From JAYGED01 sp046582565 (GTDB lineage Bacteria > Pseudomonadota > Alphaproteobacteria > JAAXGF01), in the NCBI GenBank assembly GCA_046582565.1, contig JAYGED010000136.1, positions 1-12,163 on the forward strand: DNA of 12,163 nt, given 5' to 3'. Below, in pieces: positions 1 to 6,465 of this stretch (positions within the stretch are counted from its first letter, which is position 1; each line of letters opens with the position of its first letter). Made by a program: the position numbers and the translations under genes. Below the pieces are notes generated by a model, which saw nothing but the letters and a program-made list of their open reading frames with translations, was not told the DNA's origin and ran no database searches.

Positions 1-52
1 CACCGAAGTCCTTGGTAACCGCGTTTATCCAAATAAAATCGTTATCGCTCAT
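1..52 (-). CDS. ABC transporter ATP-binding protein, N-terminal fragment (PotA-like), cut by window edge
   Basis: Only the first 17 codons are inside the window, beginning with ATG at 52-50 on the minus strand, three bases after the TAA stop of the upstream permease (56-58). The readable peptide starts MSDNDFIWINAVTKDFG. A short beta strand followed by 'VTKxFG' is how many PotA/UgpC-type ATPases begin, just before the A-loop and Walker A. An AGG a little over ten bases upstream is a weak ribosome site. Its place directly after two permeases of a polyamine-type importer makes an ATPase the expected next gene, completing a binding protein/permease/permease/ATPase set. The Walker motifs lie outside the window, so the call rests on position and this short N-terminus. 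Confidence 0.6.
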   Translation of the reverse strand, partial: MSDNDFIWINAVTKDFG

Positions 53-55
53 TGT

Positions 56-877
56 TTATATACCTGAAGAAGTTTTTAAACTGACGCCGCGCCGCCTGAA
101 CCATTCGGCAAAAGTAACCACAAAGAAGGAAATCACCAGGATACAGGTGCCAAGCGCCAATACGGTTGGCAGTTTCGTGGGGAATCGAAGCTGGCCCCAG
201 ATGTAGACAGGCAGCGTCGTATTCGTGCCGGAGAGGAAGAAGGCGAGAATGAACTCGTCAAATGATATCGTGAACGACAGCAGAAGGCTGGCGATAATAC
301 CCGGAAGCGCGAGCGGGAAGGTGACCCGCCAGAAAGTCGACCAGGCGCTCTCGCCGAGGTCTTGCGACGCCTCTTCGAGATTCTTGTCGAAGCCTTCCAG
401 GCGCGACACCATGATCAACATGGCGAACGGTGTACTGACCAGCAGATGTCCCACGCCGACGGTATATAGCGACAAGCCGAGACCGGTCATATTGGCGATG
501 ATCAATAGCGCAATCCCCATGATGATACCGGGGATGACCAAGGGGAGCATGATGAAGGTGATCACCGGCCCGCGGCCCGGCATCTTGTAGCGGGTGACCG
601 CTTTTGCCGCGAAGGTGCCCAGGGTGGTCGCGAGGACCGCCACCACGGCGCCCACCCTGAGGCTGTTGTAGACCGACGTCATGAGACCATCGCTGTTCGC
701 CATATTCACATACCACTGGAGGGTGAAACCCTTGAGCGGGAAGGCGATGTAGATCGAATCGTTGAACGAAAACAGCGGCAGGAACAGCACCGGGATATAG
801 ATGAAGGCGAGGTAGAGGACCGCGTAAACGCCGAGAGCGCCGAACCGAGGCGCTTGCAAAGAGGCAACAGAGTTCAT
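56..877 (-). CDS. ABC transporter permease, PotC/YdcV type
   Basis: 273-aa inner-membrane permease, one of two that form the translocation channel of a polyamine-family (PotABCD-like) importer. Hydrophobic segments lie near residues 15-38, 70-95, 105-130, 138-158, 190-210 and 238-260, giving about six membrane spans. The cytoplasmic EAA loop that docks with the ATPase is clear at about residues 168-195: EEASQDLG, then a spacer, then FPLALPG. Length is normal for PotC relatives. The ATG at 877 overlaps the stop of the preceding permease (ATGA, 874-877), so the two are translationally coupled. The ATPase gene starts three bases after the stop. The family is secure; the transported solute cannot be read from a permease, and relatives include spermidine, putrescine, 2-aminoethylphosphonate and opine transporters. 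Confidence 0.93.
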   Translation of the reverse strand: MNSVASLQAPRFGALGVYAVLYLAFIYIPVLFLPLFSFNDSIYIAFPLKGFTLQWYVNMANSDGLMTSVYNSLRVGAVVAVLATTLGTFAAKAVTRYKMPGRGPVITFIMLPLVIPGIIMGIALLIIANMTGLGLSLYTVGVGHLLVSTPFAMLIMVSRLEGFDKNLEEASQDLGESAWSTFWRVTFPLALPGIIASLLLSFTISFDEFILAFFLSGTNTTLPVYIWGQLRFPTKLPTVLALGTCILVISFFVVTFAEWFRRRGVSLKTSSGI

Positions 878-1806
878 GCTACGCGCCTCCTGTAGCTACT
901 GGTTCCCCACAGGAACAGGCAGATTATGAGAGTGATGGCGACCATGGCAATAACTGACAGCGCCGCGCCGAACGGCCAGTTGTTCGACACGCCAAACATG
1001 GATTGGATGACATTGCCGATCATGATGTTGGTGCCGCCGACCAGCCTCGGCGTCACGTAATCACCGACCGTGGGGATGAACACCAGCAGGCTGGCGGCGA
1101 TCAGGCCGGGCATGGACAGGGGCAGCGTGACCCTGAGGAACCGCATGACCGGAGTATCGCCAAGATCGGTTGCCGCCTCGAGCAGGGAGCGGTCGATTTT
1201 TTCCAACGACACATAGATCGGCAAAATCGCGAAGGCAGCCCATGCATGGGCCAGCGTGAGGACAACGGCGAAGTTGTTATAGAGCAGAAACACGAGAGGT
1301 TCCTCGATCAGGCCAAGCTCGATCAGCCCGGAATTGATAACCCCGTTGAAGCCCAGGATAATCTTCCAGGCGAACACCCTGAGCAGATAGCTGGTCCAGA
1401 ACGGCACGGTGATGAGAATCAGCCAGAGCAGCTTGTGCTTGGTTACCCTGAAGGCGATGAAATAGGCCATGGGATAGGCCAATATAACCGTCGCCAGGGT
1501 CACCGAAGCGGATATCAATAAGGATTTGCCCAGCAATTCTGAATAAACCGACCGCCCGAAGAATTTTAAATAGCTGGAGAGCGTGAAAGTTTTGTCGAGA
1601 TCGAGATAGTTCTGGGTCCAAAAGCTGTACGCGAACAGCAGGACGATGGGCAACGCCATAACCAAAATCATCAACAATAAGGTTGGCGATAACAGCGTAT
1701 AGCCACTCAAGGCTTCACTACGCATCAAGGCCCGGCGAAACCAGGCAATGGGACCTCGCGGTTGGTTTGCAACAATCCCGCGGGCGTTTGCTACGTGATC
1801 AGCCAT
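874..1806 (-). CDS. ABC transporter permease, PotB/PotH type
   Basis: 310-aa inner-membrane permease and partner of the PotC-type permease that follows it. It has a hydrophilic N-terminus of about 35 residues, then hydrophobic spans near 38-60, 97-120, 127-145, 178-200, 235-250 and 283-302. The EAA loop at about 210-234 reads EAATDLGDTP, a short spacer, then LPLSMPG, which is the ATPase-contact signature. An in-frame TTG lies one codon upstream at 1809, but ATG 1806 has a perfect GGAGG six bases away (1813-1817) and is chosen. Its stop overlaps the next start by four bases. It lies 196 bases downstream of the metallophosphoesterase gene, and I see no convincing terminator between them, so it is probably in the same transcript. 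Confidence 0.92.
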   Translation of the reverse strand: MADHVANARGIVANQPRGPIAWFRRALMRSEALSGYTLLSPTLLLMILVMALPIVLLFAYSFWTQNYLDLDKTFTLSSYLKFFGRSVYSELLGKSLLISASVTLATVILAYPMAYFIAFRVTKHKLLWLILITVPFWTSYLLRVFAWKIILGFNGVINSGLIELGLIEEPLVFLLYNNFAVVLTLAHAWAAFAILPIYVSLEKIDRSLLEAATDLGDTPVMRFLRVTLPLSMPGLIAASLLVFIPTVGDYVTPRLVGGTNIMIGNVIQSMFGVSNNWPFGAALSVIAMVAITLIICLFLWGTSSYRRRVA

Positions 1807-1812
1807 CAAAAA

Positions 1813-1817
1813 CCTCC
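1813..1817 (-). promoter_or_regulatory. Ribosome binding site of the PotB-type permease
   Basis: A GGAGG on the minus strand sits six bases before ATG 1806. It decides the start in favour of ATG 1806 over the adjacent in-frame TTG at 1809. It also shows that the open frame continuing upstream towards 1990 need not be part of the permease. Confidence 0.7.
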
Positions 1818-2002
1818 GTTTCCGGCGCGCTACACCGCTCGCCGGATGCGCAGTCCTGCATCGCGCAGGCGCAACGTATGAAACAACAAGAACAGGCTGG
1901 AAGCCAGACCTGACCTCCTCGTACAGGGTCTGAAGCTCCGGCTCGTCGCCGATGGGTTCCTGGAAAACACCCGATATTGATGCTGTTCATGGATGCGGTT
2001 TT

Positions 2003-4015
2003 CTAATTCGGAAGGACCAGGGTGGGGCCGGTAAGGCGGGCGGGCGGCGCTTCGCCGCTGGCCAAATCGATCCAGCGGCCCGCATCGCGCGACGGCGCGC
2101 CGGGCAGGGCTGCCGGGTCGCAATCAGACGCGGGCAACAGCAACGCGCCCTCGGGGCGGCCCAGGGCAAGCACCCGGCCATGGTCGTTTTCACTCAAGTC
2201 GCCGAGGTCGCAGCCCTCGGGCAGGATGGCGTGTAAATGGCGGACGATGCGGGCGCCCGCTTGGGGATTGTAGAGCCGGTCGAGCAGGCCGCCGCTGAAA
2301 AAATAGCCCCGGTCGATGCCGGTGAAATTGTCGAGAAACACCGTCAAATTTGCATTCGCCAAGACGCCGACCACGGCCTCGGCGATTCGGTTGGCGTCAT
2401 GGCGCTCGGTCGCATCCTTGTCTGTGTTCTCATCCTGGTCTCCAAGCTTGCGGTGGGCGAATTGCACATGGACGGTCGCCATGACTCCCAGCCCGGCGAC
2501 GCTGTCTTGGGCCGCGATCATAGCCGGCACCGGTGATTCCCGCCAACCGATGCCGAAGACCATGCCGTCGATGACTTGCCTTGCGCCGTCAAGAGCGAGC
2601 AGTGCCTCAACCGTGCCGCGCTCGTCAACCTCCAGGCCATGGCTGCTGCTGAACGCCTCCACATCGATCCGGTAGGCGTTGAAATGGACCGGTGTTGCGC
2701 CCTTATACGCGGCAATATCATCGAGCAATCCAGCCAGGCTCGTGGTTGGGGCGATGACTTCCCAGGCGCTCAGTATATGGCCATGATCGCTCAGGGCCTG
2801 CCGTGCTGCACCCTTGGGGAGTCCATAGGAATAGGCGGTGAAGCGATGGCCAAGCGCAGCCAGTTCGATCATGCGGCTCTGCGTCTCGGGATCGGCAAGA
2901 TCGTCGAGCGGGACCCGCAGATCGCGAACCCCCATCTCCCATACGGCCAGGAGCGGATAATCGTTGCGGATCCGCTTGCGATTGAAGGCGTCCAGCCCCC
3001 AGGGCGTTTGTATATCGGCACTGTCGCACCAGGGTTGGCGCAGATAGAGGCCGACACCGCGCTGTTTCGGCGCCAGGCCGTGGATCAGTGGCAGAGTGCT
3101 GGGCGCTGCGGGGGCCTCCCTGGCCTGGTCGTCAGTTCGACCATGGGTGCGGATGATGTGATTTAGATGTCCCTCGCCATGGACCTGAACAACGGCATAG
3201 CCAAGCTTGGCACCGTCGTGTCGTCCCTGTTTCATACCCGGAGCAACACGGAACAATTCGTGGTAGTCGTGACGCAAAAAACTGACCGACGGCAGCACGT
3301 AACAATTGGTCTCGTCATGGTGATTGAAAAAGAAGTTATGGACATGTCCGGCGTAAAAGGCTTCGACCTTGTAGCGCTCCATTACCCCCAGCAGCCATGA
3401 CCGGCCCGGCTCGTCGGTGGCGTCGTAATGATCGTTCTCGTTGGCGCGGGACAGGTACGGCGGGTAGTGCGAAAACATGAAAATGCGCCGCCCCGGCTTC
3501 GCATCAAGCAGGGTTTCGAGCCATTGGCGCTGTTCTTCCTCACAGGCCAGACCCGAGTTGACGATCATGCCGTTTATAATAACGAACAGGCAGTCCTGGT
3601 GTTCGAAGGAATGATAATGGGCCTGAAAATGATGTTCATACTCGGCGATCATGTCGTCGTTGACGGTTAGTTGCGCCTGCTGGCGAGACAGGAGCTCGCC
3701 GGCAAACACCTTCTCGCCGATATCATGATTGCCGGCCACCAGGTGGAGCGGGCATTCGAGCGCCTCATAGACCGCCTTGAAACGCTGCGCCGAATCCTCA
3801 TAGGCCGGTGTGCCGGGCCCGGGATGGGTGATGTCGCCGAGATGAACGACGAAGTCGGGTTTTAAGCGATTGATCTCGGCCACCACATAGGCCGACCGCC
3901 CCTCGCCCAGCTTGACGGTGTCGATGTCGAAATTGCTGATAGCCGAGGCCTCTGTCTCGGTGACATGAGTGTCGGCTATCACGGCGAAGGTGAAAAGATG
4001 GTCACCAGAGACCAT
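2003..4015 (-). CDS. Two-domain metallophosphoesterase (calcineurin-like N-terminus plus long C-terminal domain), copy 1
   Basis: 670 aa. The N-terminal ~290 residues are a calcineurin-like metallophosphoesterase of the cyclic-nucleotide/glycerophosphodiester type. All metal-site motifs are present: D15-x-H17, G60-D61, G95-N-H-D98, S182-H183 and G223-H-V-H226, so a dinuclear metal centre and phosphoester hydrolysis are expected. There is no signal peptide, so it should be cytoplasmic. Residues ~315-600 form a second domain I cannot name. Its regular strand/helix alternation (VRDLRVPL, HRFTAYSYG, ILSAWEV, PVHFNAYR, DGMVFGIG, VMATVHVQF, LTVFLDNF) suggests a TIM barrel like those of glycosidases, followed by a small beta-rich end (WIDLASGE...LVLP). 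It lies between the binding-protein and permease genes of an importer, so its substrate is probably the imported solute. The start is the only in-frame Met before the DxH motif; an AGGA about 11 bases upstream is a weak ribosome site. Enzyme class is confident; the substrate and the second domain's role are unknown. Confidence 0.9.
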   Translation of the reverse strand: MVSGDHLFTFAVIADTHVTETEASAISNFDIDTVKLGEGRSAYVVAEINRLKPDFVVHLGDITHPGPGTPAYEDSAQRFKAVYEALECPLHLVAGNHDIGEKVFAGELLSRQQAQLTVNDDMIAEYEHHFQAHYHSFEHQDCLFVIINGMIVNSGLACEEEQRQWLETLLDAKPGRRIFMFSHYPPYLSRANENDHYDATDEPGRSWLLGVMERYKVEAFYAGHVHNFFFNHHDETNCYVLPSVSFLRHDYHELFRVAPGMKQGRHDGAKLGYAVVQVHGEGHLNHIIRTHGRTDDQAREAPAAPSTLPLIHGLAPKQRGVGLYLRQPWCDSADIQTPWGLDAFNRKRIRNDYPLLAVWEMGVRDLRVPLDDLADPETQSRMIELAALGHRFTAYSYGLPKGAARQALSDHGHILSAWEVIAPTTSLAGLLDDIAAYKGATPVHFNAYRIDVEAFSSSHGLEVDERGTVEALLALDGARQVIDGMVFGIGWRESPVPAMIAAQDSVAGLGVMATVHVQFAHRKLGDQDENTDKDATERHDANRIAEAVVGVLANANLTVFLDNFTGIDRGYFFSGGLLDRLYNPQAGARIVRHLHAILPEGCDLGDLSENDHGRVLALGRPEGALLLPASDCDPAALPGAPSRDAGRWIDLASGEAPPARLTGPTLVLPN

Positions 4016-4088
4016 GAGTCTAATTGTCCTGTGGTGTAGCAGTCAAAAGCGCGGATTTATTGCGCCGCCGTTTGTCGTTACAAAAGTA

Positions 4089-4117
4089 TGCCGGGCGCGC
4101 GATGAGCGCGCCCGGCA
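4089..4117 (-). terminator. Strong hairpin between binding-protein and phosphoesterase genes (attenuator or 3'-end stabiliser)
   Basis: A perfect 12-bp inverted repeat (4089-4100 with 4106-4117) around a five-base loop (4101-4105), very GC-rich, 16 bases after the binding-protein stop. In the direction of transcription it is followed by a short TACTTTTG run, too weak for a full intrinsic terminator. In importer operons such a hairpin after the binding-protein gene commonly causes partial termination or protects the upstream mRNA, giving more binding protein than permease. I favour that reading over complete termination, because the downstream genes complete the transporter. Confidence 0.6.
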
Positions 4118-4132
4118 AGGATAGCAATCGGA

Positions 4133-5257
4133 TTACAACCCGAGTCTTACTTCTTCCCAAAGATCGATATACTTCTGGTCGTACTCGGGCGGGATCGGCT
4201 TCAGGACGCCGCGTGCGAGGAAGGCATCGGGATCGCTCAGACCGACCTCGGCGATACGCTCGGCCGAAACCAGATCGAAGGCTTTGCTGTTGCCGTGACC
4301 GTAGCTGAATTGGTCGATCACATAGGCACCGGTTTCGGGTGACATCATGGCGTCGAGCAAATCGTAGACGCGCTCGTCGCTGCCGACGCGGTGCTCGGCA
4401 TCGGTGAGAACGAAGCCGCAAACCCAGTTGCGTGCCCCTTCCTTGGGCACTGCGTACTTCACCGGAATTCCCTGGTCTTTCAACGTCTTGTAGAGATCGT
4501 TCCAGGCGTAGGTGGCAACGAGCTCGCCTCCGGCCATGGCTTGGCCGGCCTCGGACTGGCTGTCCCAGTAGAAGCGCAGGAGATCCCGCTGTTTCAACAG
4601 CAGCACCTTGACCTCCGCCAGTTGCTCGTCACTCAGCGTATCGAGGTTTGTGAAGCCGAGCACCTGGGCCGCGACTTGCACACCGGCCTGCGGCGAATTG
4701 TAGGTCGCGAGCTTACCTTTGTAACGCTCGTCGAACAGAATGCCCCAGGACTCCTCCTCGCCTTCCAGATTGACAAAGTCGGTGTTGTAGAGGATCGATG
4801 AGTTGCCCCAGTCCCACGGAACGAAAAGATTCTCGCCGGTGGGTGTCAGGGTGGAATCGATGTTCCTTAACGGCTCGAAATAGTCCTTCCAGTGCTTCAG
4901 CCGGCCGGTGTCGAGCGGCTGGATGATACCGGCTGCATACCACGCCGTGACTCCGCCCGAACAGGGATGGGCAATGTCGGTCTTGAATCCGGCGCGAATC
5001 TTGTTCATCGCCTCGGTAGTGCCGCCGAAGAACGACATGTCGGGCGATGTGCCATATTTGTCGATATAGCTCTGATGGAGATTGGGATCTTCATAGCCCG
5101 CCCAGGTGAAGAAGTTAGCCTCTACCGCGGCCTCGGCGCTGCGCGACACCAACGGCGTAACAGCGATACCGAGGCCCACCGCGGCGAGTGTTTGGTGAAA
5201 AGTGCGCCGGTTCATCCGGCCCGATAACAGCATGTCTACAGGATCTCGTGTCACCAT
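4133..5257 (-). CDS. Periplasmic substrate-binding protein of a polyamine-family ABC importer (PotD/PotF type)
   Basis: 374-aa extracytoplasmic solute-binding protein that captures the ligand for the permeases encoded downstream. The N-terminus has a twin-arginine-like NRRTFH motif at residues 15-20, a hydrophobic stretch (TLAAVGLGIAVTPLV) and a likely cleavage site after AEA near residue 43, so Tat or Sec export is likely. The mature protein opens with NFFTWAGYEDP, the position where PotD-family proteins have their first strand ('NW..Y'). Further family-like segments are VPWDWGNSSILYNTD, which includes the usual hinge region, and WNDLYKTL. The frame is open upstream to 5368, but ATG 5257 is chosen because a GGGAGGG ribosome site lies five bases before it and because the upstream part would code through the presumed operators. 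It is the first gene of the operon and divergent from the HTH regulator. Ligand specificity cannot be told from sequence alone. Confidence 0.92.
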   Translation of the reverse strand: MVTRDPVDMLLSGRMNRRTFHQTLAAVGLGIAVTPLVSRSAEAAVEANFFTWAGYEDPNLHQSYIDKYGTSPDMSFFGGTTEAMNKIRAGFKTDIAHPCSGGVTAWYAAGIIQPLDTGRLKHWKDYFEPLRNIDSTLTPTGENLFVPWDWGNSSILYNTDFVNLEGEEESWGILFDERYKGKLATYNSPQAGVQVAAQVLGFTNLDTLSDEQLAEVKVLLLKQRDLLRFYWDSQSEAGQAMAGGELVATYAWNDLYKTLKDQGIPVKYAVPKEGARNWVCGFVLTDAEHRVGSDERVYDLLDAMMSPETGAYVIDQFSYGHGNSKAFDLVSAERIAEVGLSDPDAFLARGVLKPIPPEYDQKYIDLWEEVRLGL

Positions 5258-5261
5258 GGTT

Positions 5262-5268
5262 CCCTCCC
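5262..5268 (-). promoter_or_regulatory. Ribosome binding site of the substrate-binding protein
   Basis: GGGAGGG on the minus strand, with its GGAGG core (5263-5267) five bases before ATG 5257. This is a near-ideal anti-16S match and decides the start against the 37-codon upstream extension to 5368. Confidence 0.75.
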
Positions 5269-5298
5269 GTTGAGTAATTTTCTGACTTGAATTCAGTA

Positions 5299-5327
5299 AT
5301 GTTATCATCAGAAGACTAGGCGGTGAA
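5299..5327 (-). promoter_or_regulatory. Candidate sigma-70 promoter of the transporter operon
   Basis: On the minus strand, TTCACC (5327-5322) and TAACAT (5304-5299) are separated by 17 bases. Each matches the -35 or -10 consensus at four of six positions. The start point would fall near 5292, about 35 bases before ATG 5257. The match is weak, which would suit a promoter needing an activator, and the TGCGCA-like array lies directly upstream of it. This is a visual call only. Confidence 0.3.
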
Positions 5328-5334
5328 CACAGCC

Positions 5335-5380
5335 TGCATAGTGCGCATATTTGCGCAGTTTTAAGCATATTTATGCAGTT
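5335..5380. promoter_or_regulatory. Phased operator array in the divergent promoter region
   Basis: Two 16-base direct repeats, at 5345-5360 (GCATATTTGCGCAGTT) and 5365-5380 (GCATATTTATGCAGTT), match at 14 of 16 positions and start 20 bases apart, about two helical turns. Each contains its own dyad: TGCGCA-TATT-TGCGCA at 5342-5357 and GCAT-ATTT-ATGC at 5365-5376. A third, partial copy (GCATA..GCGCA) begins at 5336. The array lies between two divergent genes, one of which encodes an HTH protein, so it is most simply that protein's binding site. It is also upstream of a candidate promoter for the transporter operon, in a position suited to activation. Confidence 0.55.
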
Positions 5381-5431
5381 GATGTGTCATACTGATCCAA
5401 ATTTTTGAAACCTAATGACGAAAAATGGACC

Positions 5432-6274
5432 ATGAAACACGAAGCGACAAATCATATTCCGGTTGATGATTTTGCGCGAAATCTACGGATTCTGTGTACG
5501 GCGCACCGTTCGGTTTCGGAGATTTGCCGGCTGACTGGAATCAATCGCCAACAGTTTGGGCGATACCTAAACGACACCTACCGGCCCTCTCGTTTCAATA
5601 TGCGGCGTATATGCGAAATTCTTGGTGTTCATGAATCCGACCTCATGTTACCGGCCGCCGAATTCGAAACATTTTTCAATTCTCACTTCTTGGAATTAAA
5701 ACAAGGCGGTGGTGTGGGTTGGCTCGGAAGGAACATAGAGAATCCGGGGACAATGAGTGATCCCAGTCTCCGCAAGTACGTCGGCTGGTACCATTCTTAC
5801 TCATACTCTTTTGGTTGGCCCAACTGGGTCATTCGGTCGTTGGTGAATCTATACGAGCATCAAGGGCGGGTGCTGAGTAAGAGGATTGAACGTGTAAAAG
5901 ATCCGATATACGGCGAGCGATTCGTCTACAAGTTTGACGGTTTAGTCTCCTCGGGTGCAGATCGTTTGTTCATCGTTGAGCAGGACTCGCTACAGCAAAG
6001 CGGCTTTACGCTAAGGATTCTATTTCACACGCACCGAAGTCACGTGAATTTTCTATCCGGCCTGGTGACAGGCACATCCATGCGTCCAGACAACAAACCA
6101 ACCTCTGCGCGCGTTGTTCATGAGTATCTGGGGCTAACAATTGATACCAAAGCGGAGCTCAGAAAATGCGGGATGTTCGTAGCAAGCCGCTACAACATCA
6201 ATCCGAAGATACTGTCGATGATTGACAATAGTTTCGCCGAGGGTGAAACGGCCCTCCATGCCATAGCCCGCTGA
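5432..6274 (+). CDS. HTH (XRE-like) transcriptional regulator with a C-terminal domain of unknown type
   Basis: 280 aa. Residues ~13-72 form a lambda-repressor/XRE-like helix-turn-helix: SVSEICRLTGINRQQFGRYL gives the two recognition helices, followed by a wing-like PSRFNMRRICEILGV segment. Residues ~80-280 have no motif I can name. They are rich in aromatic residues and short predicted strands and may sense a ligand or form oligomers. ATG 5432 is chosen. A TTG at 5405 in the same frame would add nine residues with no better ribosome site, and neither start has a clear one. The gene is divergent from the transporter operon and is the best candidate for its regulator. By eye its GC content (about 52% on a line I counted) is lower than that of the next gene (67% on one counted line), which could reflect transfer. 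The HTH is confident; the target genes are inferred. Confidence 0.85.
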   Translation: MKHEATNHIPVDDFARNLRILCTAHRSVSEICRLTGINRQQFGRYLNDTYRPSRFNMRRICEILGVHESDLMLPAAEFETFFNSHFLELKQGGGVGWLGRNIENPGTMSDPSLRKYVGWYHSYSYSFGWPNWVIRSLVNLYEHQGRVLSKRIERVKDPIYGERFVYKFDGLVSSGADRLFIVEQDSLQQSGFTLRILFHTHRSHVNFLSGLVTGTSMRPDNKPTSARVVHEYLGLTIDTKAELRKCGMFVASRYNINPKILSMIDNSFAEGETALHAIAR

Positions 6275-6298
6275 GGGAAAGTTTCGGGAGAAATTGCC

Positions 6299-6399
6299 AT
6301 GCAAGACATGCGAAGCCTGGCGTCACGAAACGAAAAACTCAGCGTAAATTTCCTGGCGATGGTTCATTGAGTGACGGTGCTGTATTGAGTTCACACACA
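6299..6399 (+). pseudogene. Possible remnant of an IS5-type transposase C-terminus
   Basis: The frame starting at 6299 reads MRSLASRNEKLSVNFLAMVH to a TGA at 6368-6370, continues VTVLY to another TGA at 6386-6388, then VHT. This resembles the conserved tail of IS5-family transposases (arginine, basic 'RYxKL', 'NFLAxVHLA', 'xxxWL'), with two stops, the second where a tryptophan codon would be expected. I recognise this from memory of the family, without a search. The alternative is a 23-aa small protein, since GGGAG lies eight bases before the ATG. The rest of the transposase is not nearby, so only a fragment would remain. Confidence 0.3.
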
Positions 6400-6465
6400 A
6401 TTGCCGTCTTTGATCTGCCTTTCCGGTTCTTCTAATGCCGTATCACCATTCATGGAGGATTTTAC

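Noticed and set aside
1003..1521. 172-codon plus-strand frame opposite the PotB-type permease
   Set aside because: Shadow of a confident membrane protein gene; the peptide is rich in D, Q, R and G as expected from an antisense reading of GC-rich code.
2576..3166. 196-codon plus-strand frame opposite phosphoesterase copy 1
   Set aside because: Lies wholly inside a gene with strong motif evidence and has no recognisable domain or ribosome site.
56..5257. Firm assignment of the transporter as spermidine/putrescine-specific (pot genes)
   Set aside because: The family covers many cationic and phosphonate-type solutes, and the enzyme genes in the cluster do not fit plain polyamine uptake, so no gene symbols were given.
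5258..5368. 37-codon upstream extension of the substrate-binding protein
   Set aside because: A near-perfect ribosome site precedes ATG 5257, the signal peptide follows that Met, and the extension would translate the operator array.
5405..5431. TTG start for the HTH regulator
   Set aside because: No ribosome site before it and the nine added residues add nothing to the HTH; ATG 5432 is the simpler start, though this is not settled.
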